64,000 nt of DNA from Gordonia terrae (GTDB lineage: Bacteria > Actinomycetota > Actinomycetes > Mycobacteriales > Mycobacteriaceae). Positions 25,414 to 33,778 of the stretch are shown piece by piece. The first letter of the stretch is position 1, and each line of letters starts with the position of its first letter. A program made the translations under genes and the position numbers. Location of the stretch: positions 806,001-870,000 of the forward strand of contig NZ_CP016594.1 of NCBI RefSeq assembly GCF_001698225.1, written 5' to 3'. Under the pieces are notes generated by a model. The model had not been told where the DNA came from and did not search any database. It saw only the letters and a program-made list of their open reading frames with translations.

Positions 25414-26232
25414 GTGGCGGAATATCGGATCAACGACCTGGCCGAGGCGTCCGGGGTCAGCGTGCGCAACATCCGGGTCTACCAGGACCGCGGACTGCTG
25501 CCGCCACCCACCATCCGTGGTCGCGCCGGCTGGTACTCCGACCAGCACCTCGTCCGGTTGAATCTCATCTCGCGCATGCTCGAGCGCGGGTACACCTTCG
25601 CCACCATCAGTGAGCTGTTGCACGCGGCACATCACGGCATGCGGGTCGAGCAGATCCTCCGTGGCACGCCGAAGGGCGGCCGGTTCCGCAACTTCAAGCG
25701 TGCCGCGACGATCACCATCACCGAGCTCCGCAAGACGCTGAACGCCAGCGACCGGTCGATCGCACTCAGTCAGAAGCTCGGGTTGCTGGCGAAGGACGGC
25801 GCGCACTACGCCATCCGCAACCCGGAGTTGCTCGAGGGTGCCGAGATCCTGGTCAAGAGCGGGGTCGACATCGACGTGCTGCTCGACCGGTGGGTACGCG
25901 TCCAGGAAGACCTCGAAGACGTCGCCACCAGCTTCGTCTCGATCATCACCGACAAGTACTTCGACGAGAATCTCCCCGACCTGGGCGAGGCCGGGGTCAG
26001 CGAGATGGCCGACCTCATCCAGACCGTGCGGCCGATCGCCCACGAGATCGTCGAGACCACCTTCCGCAAGGCGCTCGACGAGCAGATCTCGAAGGCCATC
26101 GGTCAGGCGGCCACCTACTTCGACGCCGAGGTTCCCGCGCCGGTCATACCCGCTGACGACGAGCCAGAGCAGGCACAGCCGAACTATGAGACAACGGACA
26201 TTGGTACATTGAACCCCGAGACGGGGCGCTGA
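25414..26232 (+). CDS. MerR-family transcriptional regulator
   Basis: 272 aa with a GTG start. The N-terminal winged helix (YRINDLAEASGVSVRNIRVY, then QDRGLLPPPTIRGRAGWYSD, residues 3-70) is classic MerR. The coiled dimerisation helix and a long C-terminal helical domain (80-240) contain no cysteine cluster, so metal sensing is unlikely; the ligand may be organic. It lies between DUF2516 and an alpha/beta hydrolase (58 bp to the next start), possibly in one operon. Two serial ITDKYFDENLPDLGEAGVSE-type acidic helices end the domain. Confidence 0.87.
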   Translation: MAEYRINDLAEASGVSVRNIRVYQDRGLLPPPTIRGRAGWYSDQHLVRLNLISRMLERGYTFATISELLHAAHHGMRVEQILRGTPKGGRFRNFKRAATITITELRKTLNASDRSIALSQKLGLLAKDGAHYAIRNPELLEGAEILVKSGVDIDVLLDRWVRVQEDLEDVATSFVSIITDKYFDENLPDLGEAGVSEMADLIQTVRPIAHEIVETTFRKALDEQISKAIGQAATYFDAEVPAPVIPADDEPEQAQPNYETTDIGTLNPETGR

Positions 26233-26290
26233 GCCGGATTCGGTGCCTCGCAGTGGACCGGTGAGGTCCTCCAGAGGTGAGGGGTGCCGA

Positions 26291-27406
26291 GTGAACACGA
26301 AATCATTGGCCAGTGCGGGCGGTGTCGCCACCGCGATCGGTGCCGGCGCGGTTGCGGTGGGGATCGGAACGATCTTCACGCGCCTCGCGCGTGAAGCGCT
26401 ACACGCCGACGCCGCCGTCGACGACGGACCGGATGATCTGCTCACCCGGCCGGACAACGCCCCACGGCGCCTCGAGGTCCGCACCGCGGACGGGACGCAG
26501 CTCAATGTCGAGGTCTACGGGGACGCGCCCGACTCCGACGTCGACGACACGGGCGACGTCATCGTGATGGTCCACGGCTGGACCTGCAACACCGCCTACT
26601 GGTACCCCCAGATCAATCACCTCGCCGCCACCGAGGGCGGCTCCCGGCGGGTCGTCGCCTACGACCAGCGAGGTCACGGTCGGAGTGAACGTGGCCGCCG
26701 CAGACCGACCGTGGCGATGCTCGGCCAGGATCTCGACGCGGTGCTGGAAGCCGCGGTGCCCGCGGGGCGTCGCGCGATCCTGGTGGGACACAGCATGGGT
26801 GGCATGACCATCATGTCCTGGGCGGCCCAGAATCCCGAGAAGGTCGGGTCGCGGGTGTCGTCGGTGGTGCTGGTGTCGACCGCGGCCAAGGCGGTCATGG
26901 ACAACCACCTGCTGATCCCCGTCGATCTGCCCGTGTACGCCAAGCCGTTCGCCCCGGCGGCAGCGAAGATGATCACCTCGGTCCCCGTGCCCATCCCGAA
27001 GACGTCTTACGGTGTGCGCTTCTCGCACTACATCGCGCTGGGGCCGAACGCCCGCCGGGCACACGTCGAGTTCGTGGACGAGATGATCGGGGCGTGCCCA
27101 CCCCGCGCTCGCGCCGGGTGGGGATCGGCGATGGGGAAGCTCGACGTCACCGCCGGACTCGCGGCACTGTCGGTGCCCACCACGGTGGTCGTCGGCACCG
27201 AGGACCGGCTCACTCCGCGACTGCACGCCGAGCAGATGGCGGAGGTGTTGCGGCGCAACGGCTCCCTGCGCGACTTGGTGGTCTACGAGGGTGTCGGACA
27301 CATGTCGAGCATCGAGGCCGCCGAGCGCTTCAACGCCCTTCTCGACGAGGTCGTCGCAGAGAGCTCGCGGGCGACCGAGGAGCGCAAGGACGTCCAGTCG
27401 GTCTGA
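26291..27406 (+). CDS. Alpha/beta hydrolase, membrane-anchored or exported
   Basis: 371 aa from GTG 26291, with AGGGG upstream. The N-terminus has a hydrophobic stretch (AGGVATAIGAGAVAVGIGTI) that could be a signal anchor. The hydrolase core has VMVHGWTCN (oxyanion region), DQRGHGRSERG and the nucleophile elbow VGHSMGGM (S168). It also has VVVGTEDRLTPR (Asp region) and EGVGHMSSIE (His). It belongs to the broad lipase/epoxide-hydrolase-like group. Stops of this gene and murB lie 9 bp apart in convergent orientation. Confidence 0.85.
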   Translation: MNTKSLASAGGVATAIGAGAVAVGIGTIFTRLAREALHADAAVDDGPDDLLTRPDNAPRRLEVRTADGTQLNVEVYGDAPDSDVDDTGDVIVMVHGWTCNTAYWYPQINHLAATEGGSRRVVAYDQRGHGRSERGRRRPTVAMLGQDLDAVLEAAVPAGRRAILVGHSMGGMTIMSWAAQNPEKVGSRVSSVVLVSTAAKAVMDNHLLIPVDLPVYAKPFAPAAAKMITSVPVPIPKTSYGVRFSHYIALGPNARRAHVEFVDEMIGACPPRARAGWGSAMGKLDVTAGLAALSVPTTVVVGTEDRLTPRLHAEQMAEVLRRNGSLRDLVVYEGVGHMSSIEAAERFNALLDEVVAESSRATEERKDVQSV

Positions 27407-27420
27407 CGGTCCTCGTCAGA
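27402..27420. terminator. Small hairpin shared by convergent hydrolase and murB genes
   Basis: TCTGACG-GTCCT-CGTCAGA is a perfect 7-bp stem that spans both stop codons (hydrolase 27404-27406, murB 27416-27418). It could work as a bidirectional terminator. There is no T run, and the stem is short. Confidence 0.4.
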
Positions 27421-28510
27421 GACTGCAGTTGACCAGGACCGGCTCCGGTCGCAGCGTCACACCGAATGCATCGGCGACCCCGTCGCGCACCTCGCGGGCG
27501 AGGTCGAGTAGTTGCGTGGTGGTCGCTGAGCCCCGATTGGTCAGTGCCAGAGTGTGTTTGGTCGACAACCTGACCGCCGCGTCCGGGCCCGGGTGGCCGC
27601 GGTGGAATCCGGCCCGTTCGATCAGCCACCCGGCCGACAACTTGATCGCCCGGTCGGCGTCGTCGGAACCGGCGGGATAGGTCGGGATCGCGACATCGTC
27701 GCCGACGCGCGCCGCGATCCGTTCGAGTACCGCCGGGGCCTCGGCCCCCGGCACGATCGGATTCGTGAAAAACGATCCGGCACTCCAGGTGTCGAAGTCC
27801 GCGGCGTCGAGGACCATGCCCTTGCCGGCGCGCAGGCCCAGGACGGCCGCGCGGACCTCTGCCGCGTCGACACGATCATCCGGTTCGACGCCCACACGGG
27901 TCGCGAGTTCGCGATAGCGGATGGGCTGGCTCGCGCGATTCTCGTTGAGCCAGAACGACACCGCGACGACCACGAAGTCGTGACGGTGCTTCAGATTGCT
28001 GGTCCGATACCCCAGGCCCAGCTCGGCGGGGGAGACCCACCGCAGATTTCCGGAGCGTCGGTCCAGGACCTGGACCGACCGCAGGATGTCGGCCACCTCG
28101 ACGCCGTAGGCGCCGACGTTCTGAACCGGCGTCGCCCCTGCGGCGCCGGGGATTCCGGACAGGCACTCGAGCCCGCCGTAACCTGCGTCCACCGTCGCGG
28201 CGACCAGTTCGTCCCAGCCCACCCCGGCGTCGGCGACGACGTGCGCGCGACCCGACTCGCGCCCGGAGCCGAACTCGACGCCGTCGCTCGCGAGGACGAC
28301 CGCGGTGCCGTCGAAGCCGGCATCGCCGATGACGAGGTTCGAACCGCCGCCGACCACGAGCACCGGCTCGGATCGTTCATCGAGGTCGAGGATGGTCTCC
28401 ACGATGGTGCGGGTGTCGGCGCATCGGATGATCTCGCGCGCGGGTCCGCCCAGACGCAGGGTGGTCAGCTCGGCGAGGGGCGCGCTCAGCGGCGCCTGCG
28501 TGTCGGTCAC
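27416..28510 (-). CDS. murB: UDP-N-acetylenolpyruvoylglucosamine reductase
   Basis: 364 aa. MurB reduces UDP-GlcNAc-enolpyruvate to UDP-MurNAc with NADPH and FAD in peptidoglycan synthesis. Visible signs are LTTLRLGGPA, the FAD-binding VVGGGSNLVIGD, GLECLSGIPGAAGATPVQNVGAYGVE, the catalytic Ser in AGSFFTNPIV and the C-terminal Glu in RPEPVLVN. SAGWLIERAGF is also typical. The YRTSNLKHR arginine is present. Synteny with Rv0482 supports it. It is transcribed opposite to both neighbours. Confidence 0.96.
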   Translation of the reverse strand: MTDTQAPLSAPLAELTTLRLGGPAREIIRCADTRTIVETILDLDERSEPVLVVGGGSNLVIGDAGFDGTAVVLASDGVEFGSGRESGRAHVVADAGVGWDELVAATVDAGYGGLECLSGIPGAAGATPVQNVGAYGVEVADILRSVQVLDRRSGNLRWVSPAELGLGYRTSNLKHRHDFVVVAVSFWLNENRASQPIRYRELATRVGVEPDDRVDAAEVRAAVLGLRAGKGMVLDAADFDTWSAGSFFTNPIVPGAEAPAVLERIAARVGDDVAIPTYPAGSDDADRAIKLSAGWLIERAGFHRGHPGPDAAVRLSTKHTLALTNRGSATTTQLLDLAREVRDGVADAFGVTLRPEPVLVNCSL

Positions 28511-28548
28511 GTCCTCAACGTTAACCGGCGAGCGGTAGCGTTCTCTCC

Positions 28549-29055
28549 ATGGCGAGCAAGCTGCAGCACACGGTGTCCTATCCCTTCTCCACCGCGCGAC
28601 TGTGGGCGATCTACACCACCGAGAAGTACTGGCACGACCTCGTCGAGCGCATGAACTCCGGACACGGTCATGTCGAGAAGGTGACCATCGCCGGTGACAC
28701 GGTGACGGTGGAGATCCAGCAGGGCATCCCCGCGGACAAGCTGCCCTCGGCGGTCACCAAGGTGATGCCGGGCGACCTCCGCATCCCGCGCAAGAACACA
28801 TACCGCCTGGTCGGCGACCGGATCGAGGGGGAGACCCATGCGACGGTCGACGGGGCGCCGGTACCGGTCGACGTCACCGGCACGACGCTGACGACCGGCG
28901 ATCCGGCGACCACCGACAATCGCGCCGAGGTGACGGTGAATCTGCCACTCTTCGGCGGCAAGATCGAGAAGTCGGTGGTCAGCGAGTTGTCGGCGCTGCT
29001 CGACGCGGAGCGCGGACACACCGTCGAGTGGGAGAGCGAAAATCCGCTGACGTAG
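28549..29055 (+). CDS. DUF2505 family protein (copy 1)
   Basis: 168 aa. The start LQHTVSYPFSTARLWAIYTT and EKYWHDLVERMNSGHG, with an alternating beta-strand pattern ending in ELSALLDAERGHTVEWE, fit the DUF2505 group of SRPBCC/START-like lipid-binding folds. It is 10 bp upstream of a second, diverged DUF2505 gene of similar size. In M. tuberculosis a single such gene (Rv0481c) sits beside murB. The ligand is unknown. Confidence 0.82.
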   Translation: MASKLQHTVSYPFSTARLWAIYTTEKYWHDLVERMNSGHGHVEKVTIAGDTVTVEIQQGIPADKLPSAVTKVMPGDLRIPRKNTYRLVGDRIEGETHATVDGAPVPVDVTGTTLTTGDPATTDNRAEVTVNLPLFGGKIEKSVVSELSALLDAERGHTVEWESENPLT

Positions 29056-29065
29056 CCTGGGCTGC

Positions 29066-29578
29066 ATGGCACGACGGCTCAGCTACTCCGCTCGGTACAC
29101 ACACCCCGCGGAGAAGCTCTATCAGGCCCAGAGCACCAAGCAGTACTGGGACGACATGATGGCAGGCTTCCAGATGATCTCCCCGCACTGCGAGGTCGAC
29201 TCCTTCGTCTCCGACGAGACGGGCATCCGGGTGGTCCTCAAGCAGACTATCGGCAGCGATCAACTGCCTCCGCTCGCGAAAACGGTGATGAAGAAGGACA
29301 TGGTCATCACCCGCGAGGAGACCCTGGGGCCCTTCGATCCGGACAACACCAAGGGCACGTACAACGCGTCGATCCCCGCGGGACCGGGCAGTCTCAACGG
29401 CTGGCAGGAGCTCTTCCCCACCGACAACGGCGGCTGCACCATCCGCCGGACCAGCGAGGCCAAGGTCTTCGTCCCCTTCGTCAACGGCAAGCTCGAGCAG
29501 ATGATCCTGATCAACCTCGTCGACCTCTTCCGCGCCGAGGCCGAGTACGCCAAGGACTGGGTCGCCAAGAACTTGTGA
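29066..29578 (+). CDS. DUF2505 family protein (copy 2)
   Basis: 170 aa. It is homologous to the preceding gene: SYSARYTHPAEKLYQAQSTK, then QYWDDMMAGFQ against EKYWHDLVERM in the same place. The C-terminus ILINLVDLFRAEAEYAKDWV is the amphipathic lid helix of START-like folds. The TGA overlaps the GTG of the next gene (29575), indicating translational coupling with the methyltransferase-like gene. Tandem duplication followed by divergence is likely. Confidence 0.82.
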   Translation: MARRLSYSARYTHPAEKLYQAQSTKQYWDDMMAGFQMISPHCEVDSFVSDETGIRVVLKQTIGSDQLPPLAKTVMKKDMVITREETLGPFDPDNTKGTYNASIPAGPGSLNGWQELFPTDNGGCTIRRTSEAKVFVPFVNGKLEQMILINLVDLFRAEAEYAKDWVAKNL

Positions 29579-30369
29579 GCCGTCCTGGCCGAATAAGACC
29601 CGGTCACAGACCGCAGGGCCGGGTCACCCGGGGTACGACGAACATCAACCGGCTTCGGCGCGTCGACCGATGGATGGTGCACTCGCCGCTGGTTCGATCC
29701 GCGCTATACACCCCGCGCCCCCTCGTCGTCGACCTCGGTTACGGTGCGCGCCCGGACACGACCGTCGAGATGGCCGTGCGGCTGCGTTCCGTCGCGGCGG
29801 ATCTGGAGATGGTCGGCCTCGAGATCGACCCCGAACGCGTCGTCGAGCCGCGCGCGGGTGTCCGGTTCGGATTGGGCGGCTTCGAGCTGGGTGGCCTGCG
29901 GCCGCGCCTGGTGCGCGCGTTCAACGTCCTGCGCCAGTACGACGAGGACGAGGTCGATGATGCGTGGGCGCGGATGCGCTCGGCCCTCGCTCCGGGCGGG
30001 GTCATCGTGGAGGGCACCTGCGACGAGATAGGCCGGCGGTGCAGTTGGGTACTCCTCGACTCCGATGGTCCGGTCAGCCTGACGCTCAGTTGGGCCCCGG
30101 AGCATTCGGACCGTCCGTCGGAACTGGCCGAGCGTCTGCCCAAGGCGTTGATCCATCGCAATGTCCCGGGTGAGCGGATTCATGCGCTGCTGGCCCTGGC
30201 CGACCAGTGCTGGGACGTCGCCGCCCCGCTGGCGCCGTACGGCCCGCGGGTCCGGTGGATGCATGCGCTGGGTCTGCTCCGCGAACGCGGGATCGACTGC
30301 GAGGTGCCGAGGCGTCGCCTGTCGGACAACGTGCTGACGGTTCCGTGGGAGGCGGTCTCGCCCAAGTAG
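29575..30369 (+). CDS. SAM-methyltransferase-like protein
   Basis: 264 aa with a GTG start overlapping the previous stop. VVDLGYGARPDTTVEMAVRL resembles methyltransferase motif I (D-x-G-x-G). VGLEIDPERVV gives the acidic residue after strand 2, and ALAPGGVIVEGTCDE looks like the post-motif strand. The protein-binding or substrate part is not typical of a named subfamily. It sits in a run DUF2505-DUF2505-this-nitrilase-DUF2993 with tight spacing (14 bp to the nitrilase start), so it is part of one operon. Confidence 0.72.
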   Translation: MSRPGRIRPGHRPQGRVTRGTTNINRLRRVDRWMVHSPLVRSALYTPRPLVVDLGYGARPDTTVEMAVRLRSVAADLEMVGLEIDPERVVEPRAGVRFGLGGFELGGLRPRLVRAFNVLRQYDEDEVDDAWARMRSALAPGGVIVEGTCDEIGRRCSWVLLDSDGPVSLTLSWAPEHSDRPSELAERLPKALIHRNVPGERIHALLALADQCWDVAAPLAPYGPRVRWMHALGLLRERGIDCEVPRRRLSDNVLTVPWEAVSPK

Positions 30370-30383
30370 ATACTGTGGCCGCT

Positions 30384-31259
30384 ATGCGTGTGGCGATGGC
30401 CCAGATCAGTTCGACCGACGACCCGACCGCCAACCTGGCGACGCTGCGTTCGGCCACCGAGGAGGCGGCATCCCGCGGCGCCGAGCTCGTCGTGTTCCCG
30501 GAGGCCACGATGTGCCGGTTCGGCGTGCCGTTGAAACCCGTCGCCGAGGACATCGACGGTCCGTGGGCACGCGGGGTGTCCGAAGTCGCCGCGGCGTCGG
30601 GCGTCACGGTGGTGGCCGGTATGTTCACCCCCTCCGGCGACGGCCGCGTCCGCAACACCCTCGTCGTGGCCCATCCGGACGAAACCCGTCTGGAGTATCA
30701 CAAGATCCACCTCTACGACGCGTTCGGTTTCACGGAGTCGAAGAACGTGGCCCCGGGCTCGGAACCACTGACGTTCGAGGTCGGGGGCGTCACCGTCGGT
30801 GTCGCCACCTGCTACGACATCCGTTTCCCGGGGCTGTTCACCCATCTGGCCCGGTTGGGGGCCCAGGTGATCGTGGTCCCCACGTCGTGGGGTGCCGGCC
30901 CGGGCAAGCTCCGTCAGTGGGAGGTGCTCGCCGCGGCCCGAGCGCTGGACTCGACGACCTTCGTGGTGGCCGTCGACCAGGCAGTTCCCACCGACGACGA
31001 GGCCGCGTCGTCGAGTGCGCCCACCGGAATCGGACACAGCCAAATCACAGACCCGTTCGGTACGTTGGTCGCCGCGTATCCGGATAGCATCCGGGTGGAC
31101 GTGCACGACCTCGACCTAGCACTGGTCGAGAAGGCCCGTACGCAACTGGCAGTCCTCGCCAACGAGCGGCCCCTGCCGGTCGGCGGTGGAACGGACAACG
31201 ACGTGACGCCGGCCCACGCGCGGCTCCGCGAGTCAGACGACCCAGGACGGAACCCATGA
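30384..31259 (+). CDS. Carbon-nitrogen hydrolase (nitrilase superfamily)
   Basis: 291 aa from ATG 30384. The Glu-Lys-Cys triad is intact: E40 in LVVFPEAT, K107 in YHKIHLYDAF and C143 in GVATCYDIRFP. The type resembles Nit1/Nit2 omega-amidases, which hydrolyse deaminated glutathione or alpha-ketoglutaramate. It is the equivalent of Rv0480c. Its last bases overlap the start of the DUF2993 gene (ATGA), giving coupled translation. The C-terminus is extended by a polar tail without known motif. Confidence 0.92.
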   Translation: MRVAMAQISSTDDPTANLATLRSATEEAASRGAELVVFPEATMCRFGVPLKPVAEDIDGPWARGVSEVAAASGVTVVAGMFTPSGDGRVRNTLVVAHPDETRLEYHKIHLYDAFGFTESKNVAPGSEPLTFEVGGVTVGVATCYDIRFPGLFTHLARLGAQVIVVPTSWGAGPGKLRQWEVLAAARALDSTTFVVAVDQAVPTDDEAASSSAPTGIGHSQITDPFGTLVAAYPDSIRVDVHDLDLALVEKARTQLAVLANERPLPVGGGTDNDVTPAHARLRESDDPGRNP

Positions 31260-32437
31260 GCGACAGCAACACGCCCCGCCCCGATTCCTCATCCGGGGAG
31301 CCCGCCGACGAGACCGGGAAGCTCGATCCGCACGCGGGTGACCCCACCCACACCGATCCCGCGGCCGGCGAGACGACTCCGGCCGAACGAGGCGGCGAAT
31401 GGCAGCCGGTCCCCGGCGCAGGTCACGGTGAGCCTCCCGCGACCGAGCAGTTCGCGACCGAGCCGATCGTCCCGGGTGGGCAGGCGTACTCCGCCATCCC
31501 GCCGTCGGACGGCGACACCACGGATCTCGGCGGTACCAAGCCGCCGACGTCCCAGTTCGCACCCGGCGAGGATCCCTACGGCCCCGCCGCGGCGTCGGGA
31601 CCGATCACCCCGGGTCCTGCCGACCCCACCGGCAGCGGGCCGGTCTTCACCTCACCGCGCAAGAAGCGCAGCACGGGCAAGATCGTGGCCTTCAGCCTGG
31701 TCGGCGTGCTGCTCCTGGTGGTGATCGGCGCGGTCGGCAGCGAGCTGTACCTGCGCAACAAGGTCACCAACTGTCTCGAGGAGTCCTTCAGCGGACTCAC
31801 CGGCGTGCCCACCGAGGTGTCGCTGAGCCGCAAGCCGATCATCCTGCAGGGCAGCGGTGACATCCCGTTCGTCCAGGTCGACACCGATGACAGTGCCGGG
31901 GGCGTCCGCCTGCACATGCGCGCCGACGGTATCTCCGGCACCGAGAACTCCACCGACATCCGCAGTCTCAACGGCACGGGCTTCATCCCGTACGAGCGGA
32001 TCGTCGAATTGAGCAAGGAGCAGGCGTCCGGCGCCGGGACCGGCACCGGAACCGGGGCGGGCGGTGTCGGCGCGGTCGAGCAGATCACCGGCAACGCCGC
32101 CGACGGCACCTTCGAGGTCCAGGCCGCGTTCCCGGTCATGGTCTTCCAGGTGCCGGTGTCGGCGACGATCAAACCCGTTCTCAAGGACGGCCGGGTCGAC
32201 TTCGAGGTCGTCAAGGCCAGCGCGCTGGTGTTCGGCATTCCGCCGGACTTCGCGCAGCAGATCGTCGATCAGATCACGACCTCGTCGCTCGGACCCTTCT
32301 TCGACGAGGTGCAGGTCGACTCGCTGAAGGTCACCGACACGGGCCTCGAGTTCGGGGTCAGCGGTTCGGACGTGCAGTTGACGAGTGAGATGACCGGCAC
32401 GTCGTCGCAGGGGCAGTCGGGCGGCTGCTCGGTCTGA
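31256..32437 (+). CDS. DUF2993 membrane-anchored envelope protein
   Basis: 393 aa. A Pro/Thr/Gly-rich cytoplasmic region of about 135 residues is followed by one transmembrane helix (about 142-163, IVAFSLVGVLLLVVIGAVG). The extracytoplasmic part has the DUF2993 layout: SELYLRNKVTNCLEESFSGL, then a long beta-rich region and a final QSGGCSV. DUF2993 proteins are predicted lipid-binding tubes facing the envelope. The two cysteines at the ends could bond. It is the equivalent of Rv0479c, overlapping the nitrilase by 4 bp. Confidence 0.85.
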   Translation: MSDSNTPRPDSSSGEPADETGKLDPHAGDPTHTDPAAGETTPAERGGEWQPVPGAGHGEPPATEQFATEPIVPGGQAYSAIPPSDGDTTDLGGTKPPTSQFAPGEDPYGPAAASGPITPGPADPTGSGPVFTSPRKKRSTGKIVAFSLVGVLLLVVIGAVGSELYLRNKVTNCLEESFSGLTGVPTEVSLSRKPIILQGSGDIPFVQVDTDDSAGGVRLHMRADGISGTENSTDIRSLNGTGFIPYERIVELSKEQASGAGTGTGTGAGGVGAVEQITGNAADGTFEVQAAFPVMVFQVPVSATIKPVLKDGRVDFEVVKASALVFGIPPDFAQQIVDQITTSSLGPFFDEVQVDSLKVTDTGLEFGVSGSDVQLTSEMTGTSSQGQSGGCSV

Positions 32438-32459
32438 CCGGTCGCGCACCCGCCGGGGG

Positions 32460-33086
32460 CTAGACGACGGTTCCGGGTGGGTCGACTCTCAGGAACCAGA
32501 CCGTCGGCCCATCCGTCAGGGTGAACTCGTCGTAGACCCGGCCGCGCCATTTGCGGGCATACACGTCGATCATCTGCGCATCCGCGGTGCTGGCGGTGAC
32601 CGGCGATCCCGCGTCGAGAGCTTGTCGCAGAACCGGCTCGAGGAGCGCTGCGAGCGTTCCGTGTCGTCGATGGTCCGGGTGGACCAGTGCGAAGACGATG
32701 CTGTGTGCACCGCCGACCGCACGTGCCCGGGACTTCTCCTGCAGTTCGCGGAAGCGAGCGATGAAACCGTCGATGGCGATCACGAAATGGCGCGAGCGCG
32801 CCATCAATTCGTCGTCGACGGGTTGGGTGTGGTGGTCGGGGCCGGCGACGGCCATCAGGGCGACCATTTCGCCCTCGGGCGTGAACATTCCCTGCGCCCC
32901 CGGCAGGTGGTCGGTGAAGAGAATGTCGCCGTACCAGCGAAACGCCTCGACGGGGGCCGCCTCGCCCAACAGCCAGCGGTACACGGGGACTTCGCGAATC
33001 CCGTTTTCGAGGAGATCGAGTGCGCGGTCACGGTCATCGGTGATGAGGGGGCGCACCCGCACGTCGGCCGTCTGCACCTCTGTCAT
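32460..33086 (-). CDS. GNAT-family N-acetyltransferase
   Basis: 208 aa. The acetyl-CoA binding part is FALVHPDHRRHGTLAALLEPVL (R/Q-x2-G-x-G/A loop variant) in the C-terminal half. The region before it (RWYGDILFTDHLPGAQGMF, then EMVALMAVAGPDH) forms the sheet. The substrate is not readable. It is convergent with the DUF2993 gene and is followed upstream by the AT-rich region that precedes the small peptide genes. Confidence 0.75.
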   Translation of the reverse strand: MTEVQTADVRVRPLITDDRDRALDLLENGIREVPVYRWLLGEAAPVEAFRWYGDILFTDHLPGAQGMFTPEGEMVALMAVAGPDHHTQPVDDELMARSRHFVIAIDGFIARFRELQEKSRARAVGGAHSIVFALVHPDHRRHGTLAALLEPVLRQALDAGSPVTASTADAQMIDVYARKWRGRVYDEFTLTDGPTVWFLRVDPPGTVV

Positions 33087-33202
33087 TCCGCCATATCAGC
33101 ACACGGGTGTGCTTTTCGGGGGTCCATTCGAACTGTCGGACATCGATTGCACGTTTGTTAGATCATCATTTGATAAGGCAAACCATCAATTATTCATATC
33201 GG

Positions 33203-33231
33203 AGGACGTTTCCGTGATCGGTCTGTAACGT
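33203..33231 (+). promoter_or_regulatory. Promoter of small peptide gene 1
   Basis: A candidate -35 (AGGACG, 33203-33208) and -10 (TAACGT, 33226-33231, preceded by CTG) are 17 bp apart. TTTCCG and ATCG in the spacer are at the same positions as in the promoter of peptide gene 2. About 60 bp of AT-rich DNA lies directly upstream (33145-33200), unusual for this genome, and may be an UP-like or nucleoid-protein site. Confidence 0.6.
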
Positions 33232-33252
33232 CGCCGTCAGGTCGTTCCGCGA

Positions 33253-33287
33253 GATGAGACGTGCGGCCGAAGACGAGAGATCTCATC
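33253..33287 (+). promoter_or_regulatory. Leader hairpin of small peptide gene 1
   Basis: GATGAGA (33253-33259) pairs with TCTCATC (33281-33287) around a 21-base loop, ending 6 bases before the AAGGGAG ribosome site. The second peptide gene has the same hairpin with GGTGAGA/TCTCACC: the A-T pair is replaced by G-C, a compensatory change. It may control translation or mRNA stability. Confidence 0.6.
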
Positions 33288-33306
33288 ACCATCAAGGGAG
33301 ACGGAT

Positions 33307-33435
33307 ATGGCAGGCATTGTCGAGGGCGGTATCGCTGGTGCGATCGGTGGAGCCGTCGAGGCGATTCTCGGCGGTCTCGGAGACGCGGGTTCGATCGGCG
33401 GCGGATCGATCGACGGCAGTGATTCCGGGGCCTGA
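33307..33435 (+). CDS. Small amphipathic peptide gene 1 (42 aa)
   Basis: This 42-aa peptide begins MAGIVEGGIAGAIGGAVEA. AAGGGAG lies 7 bases upstream of the ATG, and a hairpin terminator follows the TGA. Residues 4-24 form an amphipathic helix with I/V/L on one face (I4, I9, I13, V17, I20/L21, L24) and Gly/Ala spacing. The rest is a Gly/Ser/Asp-rich tail. There is no signal peptide and no positive charge. It is homologous to the 34-aa peptide 472 bp downstream; the block EGGIxGAI is shared. I do not recognise a family. The small, acidic, signal-less helical porins (PorA/PorH) of corynebacteria are a formal analogy only. Regulatory or membrane-active roles are also open. Confidence 0.72.
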   Translation: MAGIVEGGIAGAIGGAVEAILGGLGDAGSIGGGSIDGSDSGA

Positions 33436-33451
33436 TCAGACGGAATACGGT

Positions 33452-33488
33452 TCAGCGGTTGGTGACGCGCGGCGCCACCAGCCGCTGA
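33452..33488 (+). terminator. Terminator after small peptide gene 1
   Basis: TCAGCGGTTGGTG pairs with CACCAGCCGCTGA (one G-T pair) around an 11-base loop, 16 bp after the stop. CCTCTTTCT follows. Confidence 0.75.
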
Positions 33489-33675
33489 CCTCTTTCTGGG
33501 TCAGATCAAGAACGGCGACAACGCGCAGTACGTTGCATTGTCGATGCATCGAGAAAATGTTCGGATTCTGTTTACGTTGATTTCAATCAATGTGTCTTCG
33601 GCAGCTCACCTGCGGCAATGCCGGCCCTTCGCCCCTGTTTTCTCGGAGTTCCGGTAATTGATCTCGACGGTAGGG

Positions 33676-33704
33676 GAGACATTTCCGAAATCGATATGTA
33701 ACGT
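33676..33704 (+). promoter_or_regulatory. Promoter of small peptide gene 2
   Basis: GAGACA (33676-33681) and TAACGT (33699-33704) are 17 bp apart, with TTTCCG and ATCG in the spacer exactly as in the promoter of gene 1. Upstream, 33574-33587 (TTGATTTCAATCAA) is a palindrome with 6-bp arms in AT-rich DNA. The intergenic stretch 33489-33675 holds no supported gene. Confidence 0.6.
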
Positions 33705-33724
33705 CGGCAACGAGCCGACGCACG

Positions 33725-33760
33725 GGTGAGAGCGGACGGTGATCTACGAACAATCTCACC
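33725..33760 (+). promoter_or_regulatory. Leader hairpin of small peptide gene 2
   Basis: GGTGAGA (33725-33731) pairs with TCTCACC (33754-33760) around a 22-base loop, 7 bases before AAGGAG. It is the counterpart of the gene 1 hairpin, at the same distance from promoter and start, with one compensated base pair. Confidence 0.6.
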
Positions 33761-33778
33761 GATGACGAAGGAGTAGAT